In this document: positions 24,072 to 32,921 of the stretch, one piece after another
Layout of the letters: each line of letters starts with the position of its first letter
Position numbering within the stretch: the stretch's first letter is position 1
From: an uncultured bacterium
GTDB taxonomy: Bacteria; Actinomycetota; Coriobacteriia; Coriobacteriales; Coriobacteriaceae
DNA: 45,968 nucleotides
Assembly: GCA_905215065.1 (NCBI GenBank)
Contig: CAJMOF010000015.1
Span: 1 to 45,968 of the forward strand
Direction: 5' to 3'
Made by a program: the position numbers and the translations under genes
The notes under the pieces: model-generated
Database searches by the model: none
The model's input: the letters and a program-made list of their open reading frames with translations, nothing else
Told to the model about the DNA's origin: nothing

Positions 24072-24896
24072 ATGACTGCGCCGTCTGATTTCAATTCGAT
24101 TTCCGAGCTTGATGCTACGCTCGTATTTCGCGTGGCCTATGATGGCTCGTCGTATAGCGGATTTGCCGAGCAGCCGGGACAGACGACGGTTGCGGGTGAG
24201 CTACGTCGAGCCATCGAGACGCTGCTTCGCCGCCCGATCGATCTGACGTGTGCGGGGCGTACCGATGCCGGCGTGCATGCCGTGGCTCAGTACATCAGCG
24301 TGCCCGTTACGGACGCTGAGCTCGCGTGTACGCGCCGTAGGTGGCTGCGGGCTATGGATGCCCTGCTGCCCAAAGATATCGCCATCAACGAGGTCTACAA
24401 GGCTCGTAAGGGCTTTTCTGCGCGCTTTGACGCGCGCTCTCGCACGTACACCTATCGCATTGCCGATCGTGATGCGCGGCCCGTGCTGTCACGCGGTGCT
24501 GTGTGGTGGCATCGCTATCCCCTCGACGTCGATGCGATGGCGGCCGCCTGCCCTGCGCTTTTGGGCGAGCAGGACTTTAAAAGCTTTTGCAAGGTTGCCT
24601 CGGCCGTTGGCAAGCCCACGCATCGCTGCGTGATGCGTGCCGAATTTGGCCATGAGGTTGCGTTTGGCGAGGACATCCTGACGTTTACCATCGAGGGCAA
24701 TGCATTTCTGCATTCGATGGTCCGTACGATCGTGGGCACGCTTGTCGAGATTGGCATGCATCGCCGTGAACCCGAGTGGATGCGCGAGGTCATCGATGCT
24801 TGCGACCGTACCGCTGCGGGCCCCACGGCTCCTGCCTGCGGCCTTACGTTTATGGGCGTGGATTACGATCCCGCCGAGCTTGTCGTGCTCGACTAG
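24072..24896 (+). CDS. truA: tRNA pseudouridine synthase A
   Basis: It has 274 residues from the ATG at 24072, behind GGGAG; a TTG at 24057 would add five residues but overlaps the RBS. The catalytic Asp is in CAGRTDAGVHA, and FSARFDARSRTYTYRI is the second conserved block. It modifies U38-40 in the tRNA anticodon stem. It commonly follows rplQ. The 161 bases after it hold no clear feature. Confidence 0.95.
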   Translation: MTAPSDFNSISELDATLVFRVAYDGSSYSGFAEQPGQTTVAGELRRAIETLLRRPIDLTCAGRTDAGVHAVAQYISVPVTDAELACTRRRWLRAMDALLPKDIAINEVYKARKGFSARFDARSRTYTYRIADRDARPVLSRGAVWWHRYPLDVDAMAAACPALLGEQDFKSFCKVASAVGKPTHRCVMRAEFGHEVAFGEDILTFTIEGNAFLHSMVRTIVGTLVEIGMHRREPEWMREVIDACDRTAAGPTAPACGLTFMGVDYDPAELVVLD

Positions 24897-25057
24897 GGGA
24901 GGGTTCGACGCGTCGTGCGTCGACACCTGTCGTCTGTGGTCTGCGCGTGTGCAACATCTGTTCTTGGCGTGCAATACAACTGGTGTCTCATTGCTTTTAT
25001 TGCCGGGGTGTACCATGAAGCTCGGTTTGATTTATTGCTGTCGAGAGGACGGATAAT

Positions 25058-26098
25058 TTGGTTCGACGTGGCTCGCATCCGCGACTTTCGGTGATCCTTG
25101 TGGTAGAAGGTTCGCCCAGCTATGCGATGCGTGCGCTCGAGAGTATCCAGAACCAAGACCTCTACGATTTGCAGATTGTCGTTGTCTGTCGCGATGCTGC
25201 GCCCGGTGTGCGCCATTCGCTTCAAGTTACTGCTGACAGGGACATCCATATTGATTTGATTGACGTCGAGGACGCGACGCGCGGCGCGTGTCTTCGTGCC
25301 GGTTTTGCTGCTTCGCGCGGCTCTCAAATCATCGCTATGAACGCCGATGAGTGGTTTGCTCCGCAGTCCCTTTCCAAGATGGTCGATATCGCGTGCGATA
25401 CTGCGGCAGACATAGTGTTCCCTACGGTGTCGCTCGACCGCTATGATGCACATCGAGAGCGCCATTCGCGCGTCTTGGATGCTGCTTCTATTGCTATTGA
25501 AGACAAGTCTTCGATGGTGGCCGGGCTGCCCCAGTTGATTTTAGGCGGCCTAGTCGTTCAGACCTCTGGCGTGATGTATAGCCGTCCGCTGTTTGAGGCA
25601 TGCCTGTCGCACGGCAAGGCGTACCGTACGGTTGAGTTTATGGCATATGCGCTCTCGCAGGCACAGCGCGTCTCCGGATGCGGAGACGCTTGTTTCCACG
25701 CGGCGGCACCTAAGCTTACAGATGCCTTTGATCCCACCATGTATGCCAGGATATCCGATGACACTCGAGCGCTCGACGAGCTTGCGGACTCACTCTCGGA
25801 AGCAGATAGCGGTGGTCGGCTCAAGCTGGCAAGCCAAAAGTTCTACTTTGCCGGACTGGTCGCCTGCATCGAGAATTTGTGTCTGAGCCCGCATGGGGTG
25901 TCGTCAATCGAGCGTTCCGCCCGCATGCGTGATATGCTCGAGGCGCCTCGAACCCGTCAGATGGTCGCCGCGCTCAAGGATAACCATCGGGGACTCGGTC
26001 TGTTGTTTGGGCCGATCGCCAGCGCCAAGCCCGCGCGCTGCGTGATGTGTACGCATCTGGCAGCTTTTCTTAACCGGACGGGCGCAAAAACCGCCTAA
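25058..26098 (+). CDS. Family 2 glycosyltransferase-like protein
   Basis: It has 346 residues with a TTG start at 25058, behind GAGAGGACGG. The GT-A nucleotide-binding start is LSVILVVEGSPSYAMRALES and QNQDLYDLQIVVV, and NADEWF takes the place of the usual DxD region near residue 105. The C-terminal half (about 170-346) is less conserved and has a Cys-rich tail (CVMCTHL). No membrane segment is seen. The donor and acceptor are unknown. It stands alone between truA and argR, so a cell-envelope sugar role is only a guess. Confidence 0.75.
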   Translation: MVRRGSHPRLSVILVVEGSPSYAMRALESIQNQDLYDLQIVVVCRDAAPGVRHSLQVTADRDIHIDLIDVEDATRGACLRAGFAASRGSQIIAMNADEWFAPQSLSKMVDIACDTAADIVFPTVSLDRYDAHRERHSRVLDAASIAIEDKSSMVAGLPQLILGGLVVQTSGVMYSRPLFEACLSHGKAYRTVEFMAYALSQAQRVSGCGDACFHAAAPKLTDAFDPTMYARISDDTRALDELADSLSEADSGGRLKLASQKFYFAGLVACIENLCLSPHGVSSIERSARMRDMLEAPRTRQMVAALKDNHRGLGLLFGPIASAKPARCVMCTHLAAFLNRTGAKTA

Positions 26099-26182
26099 AC
26101 GGCTCATTACGAAACAAACTTGCATAGAATTGTTTCGAAATGCGTTCTTATACACAAAAGCCTTCAAATAGCGTTAAACTAT

Positions 26183-26197
26183 TCAATCACTGATTGA
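26183..26197. promoter_or_regulatory. Perfect 15-bp palindrome just upstream of argR
   Basis: TCAATCA (26183-26189), one C, TGATTGA (26191-26197): a perfect 7-1-7 palindrome between an A/T-rich promoter-like stretch (GTTAAACTAT) and the argR RBS. It is a likely operator, possibly for ArgR itself, although it is not a textbook ARG box. Confidence 0.5.
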
Positions 26198-26230
26198 TTG
26201 TCTCCGCCATCTTTTGGAGAGAGGGTTTGT

Positions 26231-26668
26231 ATGGCTAAAAAACGCAATGGGCGCCAGGATGCCATTAGAGATATTGTGCGCAATAAGGATGTCCGCACGC
26301 AGCGCGTGCTGGTCGATGAGCTCCGTGCTATGGGCTTTGATTGCACGCAGGCGACTGTCTCTCGCGATATTGCCGATATGGGGCTGCGTAAGCTCCCTGA
26401 GGGCATCTATGTTCTGGCAGAGGACCTGCACCTGCAGCGTATGGTTTCCGAGCTCGTAACGGGCGTTCTGCGTACTGATAATCTGGTTATGATCAAGGCT
26501 CAGCCTGGCACGGCTTCCGGCATCGCCGCCGCCGTTGATGCGGCAGAGTTACCCGATGTGCTTGGCTCGCTTGCCGGCAACGATACGATTTTGGTTATTG
26601 CCCAGACGGCCGAGGACGGCGAGCGTCTCGAGGCGCTGATCAATAAGTTGAGCAATTCTCGCAAGTAG
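26231..26668 (+). CDS. argR: Arginine repressor
   Basis: It has 145 residues from the ATG at 26231, behind GGAGAGAGG; the longer frame from 26198 crosses the palindrome. The N-terminal winged helix has TQATVSRDIADMGLRK. The C-terminal hexamerisation/arginine-binding domain has GTASGIAAAVDAAELP and GNDTILVIA. It is an arginine-responsive DNA-binding regulator of arginine synthesis and breakdown. No arg genes adjoin it here, so it acts in trans. A terminator follows at 26718. Confidence 0.93.
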   Translation: MAKKRNGRQDAIRDIVRNKDVRTQRVLVDELRAMGFDCTQATVSRDIADMGLRKLPEGIYVLAEDLHLQRMVSELVTGVLRTDNLVMIKAQPGTASGIAAAVDAAELPDVLGSLAGNDTILVIAQTAEDGERLEALINKLSNSRK

Positions 26669-26717
26669 GTGTGCGGGTCGTGCGCTCGGCATTGTGTGCG
26701 CTGACATAGTAGCTTGT

Positions 26718-26750
26718 AAGGGGCATCGACGTTGGTCGGTACCCCTTTTT
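26718..26750 (+). terminator. Terminator after argR
   Basis: AAGGGGCATCGAC (26718-26730) pairs with GTCGGTACCCCTT (26735-26747) with one mismatch and one G-U, followed by a T-run. Confidence 0.75.
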
Positions 26751-26793
26751 GTTTGCCGGTATAAAGACCGCCCACCAGGTCGCTTCAAACTAA

Positions 26794-26830
26794 AAGGCCC
26801 CGAGCAGTTCAATAAGCTGCTCGGGGCCTT
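26794..26830 (-). terminator. Terminator of the penicillin-binding protein gene
   Basis: AAGGCCCCGAGCAG (26794-26807) and CTGCTCGGGGCCTT (26817-26830) are exact reverse complements with a 9-base loop. On the minus strand the stem is followed by TTTTAGTTT, so it ends the leftward PBP transcript. Confidence 0.9.
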
Positions 26831-26852
26831 GTTGGCTTTAGTCGCGTACTTC

Positions 26853-29069
26853 TTAGCCGACCGTATCGTCAGGCGTGGGCGAGGGGTCGGGAGTGGGCGT
26901 AGGCGTAGGCGTAGGCGTAGGCGTAGGCGTGCCGCCATCGCCGCCGGTCGAACCACCAGTGGAGCCGCCCGTCGAGCCACCGGTCGTACCGGTGCCGCCG
27001 GTGGTGTCGCCGCCCGTGGTCTCGGTGGTCGTGGTCGTCGTGGTAGTCGTTGTGGTGGTTTCCTCTTCCTCTTCCTCTTCGTCCTTGTCCTTGTCGTCGT
27101 TCTCCGACTTCTTGGTGTTGTTGGTGCCGTAGAACTTCCAGACGCTGTTGTTCTTGTAGGTGGGCGCCGTTCCGGTCGCAAACTCCTCGCGCTCGGTACC
27201 GGTCAGAACGGTGTTCATAAACCGCTTAAAGACAGGCAGGTTGGTGCTGTCGCCCAGCAGGTCCGTGCCGTACTTTTGGATGGGGATCTCGCCCGCGGAA
27301 TAGCCGGTCCACAGGGCGCATGCCAGCTGCGGGGTATAGCCGCAGAACCACAGGTTGGTGGTGTTGTCGGTGGTGCCCGTCTTGCCGGCATAGGGCTGGT
27401 TGACACTCAGGGCGCCGGCAGCACCCGTACCGCTGCCCTTCATGACGCCGGACAGAACATCGGTGACCGCGGCGGCCTCGCCCTCGGTAAGCACCTGTGA
27501 GGGATTGTCGGTGTGCTGGTACAGCACCGAACCGGTACGAGAGTCAATCTCGGTGATGGCGATCGGCTGGCGATAGTAGCCGCCGTTGGCAAACGTCGCG
27601 TAGGCGGCGGCCATCTCGAGCGGCGAGATCGAGCCGGTGCCGAGGGTCATGACGGGAACGTCCTCGATGTTGTCCTTGGCGGGGTCGATGCCGAGCTTTT
27701 TGACGAGCGAGATGATCTTGCTGTTGCCGACGGCTTCCGCCACCTGGATGTAGCCGGTGTTGGAGGAGTATGCCGTCGCCTGCTTAAGCGTGATGTTGCC
27801 ATAGCTCTGGTTGGCGTAGTTTTGTACCTCGGTTGTGGTGCCCTTGGCCTTGAGCGGCGAGTTGCAGTTGAGGGTGACGTTGGGGTTCATGCCGTTTTGG
27901 ATGGCAGTTGCCAGCGTAAAGGCCTTAAAGGTGGAGCCGACGGGACGCTTGGCCGTGGCATGGTTTACGTGGTTCTCGTCGGCGTTGTAGTCGTAGCCGC
28001 CCACCATGCACTTGATGTAGCCGGTCTTGGGGTCGACGACGACCATGCCCATGTCCAGGCCGTCAAGCGAGAGCGTGTCGAGCTGCTCGCGGACGGCATT
28101 CTCTGCCACCTGCTGCATCGTGGGGTCGATGGTGGTCTTGACGGTCAGGCCGCCCTTAAAGAGCACGTCGGTCGAGAACTCCTGCTCCAGTAGCTGCTTG
28201 ACGTAGGAGACAAAGTAGGGCTGCGAGTATACGTCGACGCCGCTGCCCGAGATTTCGGTCACGTTGAGGGTGATGGGCTCGGCCTGTGCGGCATCGTGCT
28301 CCTCCTGGGTGATGTGGCCCAGGCGCAGCATGTTGTCGAGAACCTTGTTGCGGCGAGACAGTGCCAGATCGGGGTTGACCGTGGGGTCGTACTGCGAAGG
28401 CGAGTTGGGAAGGCCGATGAGCAGCGCGGCCTCGCTGAGGGTGAGGTCGGCGGCGCTCTTGGACAGATAGGTCTCGGCTGCGGCCTCGATGCCGTAGGCG
28501 CCGTGGCCGTAATAGATGGTGTTGAGGTACATCATGAGGATCTCGTCTTTGGAGTACATGTCCTCCATCTTGATGGCGATGTAGGCCTCGCGCACCTTAC
28601 GCTCAATGGTCGAGTCGAACTGCTCCTCCTGCAGGATGGTGTTGCGCACAAGCTGCTGGGTGATAGTCGAGGCGCCTTCGTGCCCGCCACCGAGGGTTGC
28701 CACCGCAGCACGCGCGATACCCCACAGGTCGATACCGCCGTGCTCGTAGAAGCGCTCGTCCTCGACGTCAACGGTGCCCTGCAGCACGTAGGGGGAGACC
28801 TCGTCCTTGGTGATAGACTTGCGGTTTTGCGTGTAGAAGCTCGCGATCTTATTGCCGTTGCAGTCGACGATCTCGGTGGGCTCGCTCACCAGATATGCGT
28901 TGGCGTCGGTGTAGTCGGGCAGATCGGACAGCCAGCGGTTGACGTTGCCGACCATGCCGATGCCAAATGCCACGCCCGCAATCAGCAGAAAGCCCAAAAA
29001 CGAGAGCAGGATTATGGGCAGAGCATGCGTCTTTGAACGGCTGCGTCCCTGTCGTTGGCGAGGACCCAT
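26853..29069 (-). CDS. Class A penicillin-binding protein with low-complexity tail
   Basis: It has 738 residues from the ATG at 29069, behind GGAGG; the longer frame to 29192 has no RBS. One membrane helix lies at about 16-40 (PIILLSFLGFLLIAGVAFG). The glycosyltransferase 51 domain has the catalytic Glu in EDERFYEHGG (E103) and GASTITQQLVRN. The transpeptidase domain has the serine motif GSTFKAF, the SxN motif YSSNTGY and KTGTTDNT. The last ~85 residues are disordered: a Glu run, a Thr run, Gly-Gly-Ser-Thr repeats, then Pro-Thr repeats encoded by a hexanucleotide array. It polymerises and cross-links peptidoglycan outside the membrane; the tail would extend into the wall. Confidence 0.95.
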   Translation of the reverse strand: MGPRQRQGRSRSKTHALPIILLSFLGFLLIAGVAFGIGMVGNVNRWLSDLPDYTDANAYLVSEPTEIVDCNGNKIASFYTQNRKSITKDEVSPYVLQGTVDVEDERFYEHGGIDLWGIARAAVATLGGGHEGASTITQQLVRNTILQEEQFDSTIERKVREAYIAIKMEDMYSKDEILMMYLNTIYYGHGAYGIEAAAETYLSKSAADLTLSEAALLIGLPNSPSQYDPTVNPDLALSRRNKVLDNMLRLGHITQEEHDAAQAEPITLNVTEISGSGVDVYSQPYFVSYVKQLLEQEFSTDVLFKGGLTVKTTIDPTMQQVAENAVREQLDTLSLDGLDMGMVVVDPKTGYIKCMVGGYDYNADENHVNHATAKRPVGSTFKAFTLATAIQNGMNPNVTLNCNSPLKAKGTTTEVQNYANQSYGNITLKQATAYSSNTGYIQVAEAVGNSKIISLVKKLGIDPAKDNIEDVPVMTLGTGSISPLEMAAAYATFANGGYYRQPIAITEIDSRTGSVLYQHTDNPSQVLTEGEAAAVTDVLSGVMKGSGTGAAGALSVNQPYAGKTGTTDNTTNLWFCGYTPQLACALWTGYSAGEIPIQKYGTDLLGDSTNLPVFKRFMNTVLTGTEREEFATGTAPTYKNNSVWKFYGTNNTKKSENDDKDKDEEEEEEETTTTTTTTTTTTETTGGDTTGGTGTTGGSTGGSTGGSTGGDGGTPTPTPTPTPTPTPDPSPTPDDTVG
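26894..27060 (-). repeat. Short tandem repeats in the PBP tail
   Basis: On the plus strand a GGCGTA hexamer repeats about five times at 26897-26927 (encoding Thr-Pro units on the minus strand). It is followed by GGxGG/ST-coding 12-base repeats to about 27000 and a Thr-codon tract at about 27020-27058. Such arrays are prone to slippage, so tail length probably differs between strains. Confidence 0.75.
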
Positions 29070-29231
29070 ATATTGACCTCCAGGTATGTCGTGCCAGACG
29101 GTGGATGTGCCGTCGGGGCAGGATGGACATAAGTTATTACACGATAAACCAAACGGGGCGCGCGAGGCCTCGTGTATGCTGGAAGACGGCATTTTTCAGA
29201 GTGAATGCATACCTTGGTAAGGAGTTTGTCG

Positions 29232-31190
29232 ATGGCGATTCGGACGATGGGGCCGAGCGGACAATACGAGACTGGATTGGATGCTGCCGGTGCGGCGCTG
29301 CCCGAGCTGCTGGCGCCGGCGGGCGGACTCGACCAGATGCTTGCGGCCATCGCCGCGGGTGCCGATGCCATCTATGCGGGGTTGGGCGGCTTTAACGCCC
29401 GTGTGAGCGCCCATGGCTTTACGGATAACGAGTTTGCGCGCGGCTGCGCCGTGGCGCATGCCCATGGCGTGCGTGTGTACGTAACGCTCAACGTGTTCGT
29501 GTTTGACGATGAGTTGTCCGACGCGGTGGCGTTGGGAGCTCATGCACTGGAGCTGGGCGCCGATGCTCTGATTGTCGCCGATGCCGGGTTGGCCTGCGCG
29601 CTGCGCGCGGCGATTCCCGGGGTCGAGATTCACCTGTCCACGCAGGCGGGCGCTCATGGCGAGGGTGCCGTGCGGCTTGCCGCCGATGAGCTGGGGGTCG
29701 AGCGCGTGACGACGGCACGCGAGCTGACGGTCGACGAGATTGCGGCGCTATGTGCCACGGGCGTGCCCATCGAGGTATTCTGCCACGGTGCGATTTGCAT
29801 CGGCTATTCGGGGGCGTGCGAGTTCTCGGCCTTGCGGCGTGGGCGCTCGGCGATGCGCGGCGACTGCACGCAGCCGTGCCGTCTGGCGTACGACCTAGTG
29901 GACGAGGCGGGGCAGAGTGTTGTTGCCGTCGAGGGAGACCGCCTGCTTTGTCCGCGTGACTATCTGGGTATCGCGCACCTGCCCGAGCTTGTTGCCACCG
30001 GCGTGGCATCGCTCAAGATCGAGGGACGCATGAAGAATCCCGATTACGTATTCAACGTGGTGAGGGTGTGGCGTCGGGCACTCGATACGCTGTGCGACGG
30101 CGCGTGGGACTTCGGTGCCGTGGAAGAGCTTGAACGCGAGCTGGGAAGGTCGTTTAACCGTGGGTTTACCGATGCTTACCTGCGGGGTCGTTCGGGTGCC
30201 GAGCTCATGAGCTTTGAGCGCGCGATCAACCAGGGCGTGCGCGTGGGCCACTTGGTGGCGGTGGGTCACGAAGAGGTGACGGTTGAGCTCGATGCCGCCG
30301 TGGCGGCGGGTGACACGCTCGAGATTCGGTTCTATCCGGGCGTCGACGCGCGCCCCGATGTGCCCAAGCGCTGGCCACAGGTGCCTTGCCCCGTGGATGC
30401 CGCTGCGGGGGAGCGCATCGTCGTGCATTGCAAACGTAAGGTGGACGCGGGCTGCGAGGTCTATCTGATTCGCAGCGCCGGCGTGTTGGATCAGACGGCG
30501 GCGGTGTTGGAGCGCATGCGGGCCGAGGCGGATGCGATTGCGCCCGTTGCGCGTGCCGTTGAGGTGCTGCCCTTTGAGGACGTTGCGGTGGATAGCGGTG
30601 CGTCGCCGGAGTTGGTGGAGTGCGCGGTTCCCGCTCGCATGGTTTTTGCTTGGCAGCTGATGGATACCGACCCGCGCAGAGAACTCGATTTGTCCGACAC
30701 CGTTGTGGTGCTTGACGAGGTGTGCCGCACGGGTGACGCTGACCGGACCCGCTCGCTGATGCAGCGTGCCGGGCGCGTCGTCTGCCGCAACCTGGGACAG
30801 GTGGTGATTGCTCGCGAGCTGGGCGTGACGTTTGACGTGGCGGCGCCGGTGTTCTGCGCGAATCGGGCCACGCTTACCTGGCTGCGCGGACTCGGTGCGG
30901 GGCGGGTGTACTTGCCGGCCGAGTTGCTCGGCAATGATGCGGAGCGTGTTGCCGAACTTGCCGCTTGCCCCGGTGTCTTGGGGCCTGTCGATGCCGACCG
31001 TCCCGAGCTCATGGTGTGCGAGCACTGCTTGCTGACTGCCGAGGGCGCCTGCGCCACGGATGCAACGGGGCAGGTCCGTTGCCGTGACTGCTCGCGCCGT
31101 CAGCAGGCGCGCTTTTTGGTCGAACGTGACGGCACGCGTTTGCCGGTCGTTATCGACGCGTGCGGCAGGACGAGGATTTTCCTGTCGTAG
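29232..31190 (+). CDS. Large U32 family peptidase / RlhA-like protein
   Basis: It has 652 residues from the ATG at 29232, behind AAGGAG, divergent from the PBP gene. The U32 signature is VFCHGAICIGYSGACEFS, followed by the Cys pattern RGDCTQPCRLAY. LKIEGRMKNPDYVFNVV is also typical. The length and a C-terminal DUF3656-like half match E. coli RlhA (YdcP), which hydroxylates C2501 of 23S rRNA; others of the family are called collagenase-like peptidases. The C-terminus has MVCEHCLLT and CRDC, an additional Cys set. rRNA modification is the better guess than proteolysis. Confidence 0.85.
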   Translation: MAIRTMGPSGQYETGLDAAGAALPELLAPAGGLDQMLAAIAAGADAIYAGLGGFNARVSAHGFTDNEFARGCAVAHAHGVRVYVTLNVFVFDDELSDAVALGAHALELGADALIVADAGLACALRAAIPGVEIHLSTQAGAHGEGAVRLAADELGVERVTTARELTVDEIAALCATGVPIEVFCHGAICIGYSGACEFSALRRGRSAMRGDCTQPCRLAYDLVDEAGQSVVAVEGDRLLCPRDYLGIAHLPELVATGVASLKIEGRMKNPDYVFNVVRVWRRALDTLCDGAWDFGAVEELERELGRSFNRGFTDAYLRGRSGAELMSFERAINQGVRVGHLVAVGHEEVTVELDAAVAAGDTLEIRFYPGVDARPDVPKRWPQVPCPVDAAAGERIVVHCKRKVDAGCEVYLIRSAGVLDQTAAVLERMRAEADAIAPVARAVEVLPFEDVAVDSGASPELVECAVPARMVFAWQLMDTDPRRELDLSDTVVVLDEVCRTGDADRTRSLMQRAGRVVCRNLGQVVIARELGVTFDVAAPVFCANRATLTWLRGLGAGRVYLPAELLGNDAERVAELAACPGVLGPVDADRPELMVCEHCLLTAEGACATDATGQVRCRDCSRRQQARFLVERDGTRLPVVIDACGRTRIFLS

Positions 31191-31239
31191 GTGCCGCGTC
31201 GCGCTGTTTTGGTTATTATTAGTGGGTTTATGAACTTCC

Positions 31240-31266
31240 AGCACCGCCGTATCCGGTGAGGGTGCT
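31240..31266 (+). promoter_or_regulatory. Hairpin in the tyrS leader
   Basis: AGCACC (31240-31245) pairs with GGTGCT (31261-31266), with CCG/CGG inside, 21 bases before the tyrS start. No T-box consensus is seen in the 97-base gap. Confidence 0.35.
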
Positions 31267-31287
31267 ATAGCAAAAGGAGGATACCCA

Positions 31288-32499
31288 ATGCTGTCTGTTG
31301 ACGAGCAAATGCGTATCATCACCTCGGGTGCAGCGCAGATCGTCCCCGAGGCCGACCTTCGCAAGAAGCTTGAGAAGGGCGAGCCCCTCAACATCAAGCT
31401 CGGCGTCGATCCCACCAGCCCCGACCTGCACCTGGGCCATGCCGTGCCCCTGCGCAAGATGCGTCAGTTCCAGGACCTGGGCCACAACGTCACCCTTATC
31501 ATCGGCAACGGCACTGCGCTGATCGGCGACCCCTCGGGCAAGAACTCCACCCGCCCGCAGCTTTCGCAGGAGCAGATCGAGGCCAACGCCGAGACCTACG
31601 TGAGCCAGGCCATGAAGATCCTGGACCCCGAGAAGACCACCATCGTGCACAACGGCGACTGGATCCTTTCGATGGACCTGGCCGGCCTGCTGCAGGTGTG
31701 CTCCAAGTTCACCGTCGCCCGCATCCTTGAGCGCGACGACTTTACCAAGCGCTACCAGTCCCAGACGCCGATTGCCCTGCACGAGTTTCTGTACCCCGTG
31801 ATGCAGGCCTTCGACTCCGTTCAGATCAAGGCCGACGTCGAGATGGGCGGCACCGACCAGCTCTTCAACCTGCTCGCCGGCCGCGAGCTCATGGAGAAGA
31901 TGGGCATGGAGCCGCAGATCGCGCTTACCATGCCGCTGCTCGAGGGCACCGACGGCGTGCGCAAGATGTCCAAGTCCTATGGCAACTACATCGGCCTGAC
32001 CGACGCTCCCAAGGATATGTTCGGCAAGACCATGTCCATCCCCGACGAGATGATCGGCAAGTACTATCGTCTGGCCAGCTCGCTCGCCCCGGCCGAGGTC
32101 GACAAGATCGATGCCGCCCTGGCCGATGGCTCCGCCGACCCCTATGAGCTCAAGCGCGCACTGGGCCGCGACCTGTGCGACACCTACCACGGCGCCGGCG
32201 CCGGCGACGAGGCACAGGCCGAGTTCGACCGCGTGTTCAAGGAGGGCCAGCTTGCCGACTTCCCCGAGAAGCACGTTGAGCTGACCGTCAACGACGAGGG
32301 TCAGATTTACCTCGCCGGCCTGCTCAAGGACCTGGGCCTTTCGGCCAGCGCCGGTCAGGCCCGCCGCGACATCGACGGCGGCGGCGTCAAGATCAACGGC
32401 AAGGCTGTGGCTCCCAAGAGCTACAACATCGATCCGAGCGCCCTCAAACTGGGCGACACCCTCTCCGTGGGCAAGCGCAAGGGCTTTAAGTTGGTTTAG
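31288..32499 (+). CDS. tyrS: Tyrosyl-tRNA synthetase
   Basis: It has 403 residues, behind AAAGGAGG. It is a class I synthetase with the HIGH-type motif DLHLGHAVPL, the tyrosine site GGTDQLFNLLAGRE, KMSKSYGN, and a C-terminal S4 RNA-binding domain (SASAGQARRDIDGGGVKING). Length and motif spacing fit the TyrZ-like subgroup. It charges tRNA-Tyr. A perfect 12-bp hairpin follows the stop at once. Confidence 0.96.
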   Translation: MLSVDEQMRIITSGAAQIVPEADLRKKLEKGEPLNIKLGVDPTSPDLHLGHAVPLRKMRQFQDLGHNVTLIIGNGTALIGDPSGKNSTRPQLSQEQIEANAETYVSQAMKILDPEKTTIVHNGDWILSMDLAGLLQVCSKFTVARILERDDFTKRYQSQTPIALHEFLYPVMQAFDSVQIKADVEMGGTDQLFNLLAGRELMEKMGMEPQIALTMPLLEGTDGVRKMSKSYGNYIGLTDAPKDMFGKTMSIPDEMIGKYYRLASSLAPAEVDKIDAALADGSADPYELKRALGRDLCDTYHGAGAGDEAQAEFDRVFKEGQLADFPEKHVELTVNDEGQIYLAGLLKDLGLSASAGQARRDIDGGGVKINGKAVAPKSYNIDPSALKLGDTLSVGKRKGFKLV

Positions 32500-32526
32500 T
32501 TACGCGGTTTTACCAAACCGCGTAAC
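32499..32526. terminator. Hairpin at the tyrS stop
   Basis: GTTACGCGGTTT (32499-32510) and AAACCGCGTAAC (32515-32526) are exact reverse complements with a 4-base loop, overlapping the end of the stop codon. There is no T-run downstream, so termination efficiency is uncertain. Confidence 0.6.
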
Positions 32527-32542
32527 CGGTTGACGCTGCAAA

Positions 32543-32635
32543 CCCGCCAGAGCGGCAATCTGCCTTTCAACTTCGGCGGCATGACCAGAAGGTCAATGCC
32601 GCCTCGTTTCAAGGCACCTTGCTCGCTCTGGCGGG
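32543..32635. repeat. 93-base long imperfect hairpin beside the IS element
   Basis: Paired arms from outside in: CCCGCCAGAGCG/CGCTCTGGCGGG (32543-32554, 32624-32635), GCCTT/AAGGC (near 32562 and 32610), and GGCGGCATGACC/GGTCAATGCCGCC (32575-32586, 32591-32603, one bulge) around an AGAA loop. It ends 10 bases before the left IS end. It may be a REP-like element, a structured RNA or a terminator. Confidence 0.6.
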
Positions 32636-32676
32636 CTTTCGCTCATATGACCCAATCCGCTGTCAAGAGCCACAAT

Positions 32677-32712
32677 GGCCCCGCCGACCGCTTGCAATCG
32701 GTCGGCGGGGCC
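32677..32712. ncRNA. Candidate bridge-RNA hairpin of the IS110-family element
   Basis: GGCCCCGCCGACCG (32677-32690) and CGGTCGGCGGGGCC (32699-32712) form a perfect 14-bp stem with an 8-base loop, 18 bases inside the left inverted repeat. The rest of the 3' non-coding end (to 32921) has more short stems. A bridge RNA here is inferred from the family, not shown. Confidence 0.35.
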
Positions 32713-32921
32713 TGCCGTTAACCCGTCCCGGTCCGCCCCCGGCATGTCATCGACGCCTTCGGCTCAGTCTCATATCCGCGGATACCGTTCTGTCGGCCCG
32801 CACTCCATTCCTTCGGCGGGGTTCCCCAAGTCTGTCGAGGCGCATGCGGAGGGCTCCGCGCGCACAGCGAAATAGGGGGTATCCCCGAAGGCCGCCCGGC
32901 TCGCCGGGGCGGGGGCTATGT

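Noticed and set aside
24897..25057. Leader or small gene between truA and the glycosyltransferase
   Set aside because: The short frames here have no RBS and no conserved feature; nothing was called.
29069..29192. Longer N-terminus of the PBP
   Set aside because: The extra 41 codons lack an RBS and do not look like a PBP cytoplasmic tail; the ATG at 29069 is directly behind GGAGG.
31191..31287. T-box riboswitch before tyrS
   Set aside because: The 97-base gap is too short and has no T-box consensus or specifier hairpin; only a small stem is present.
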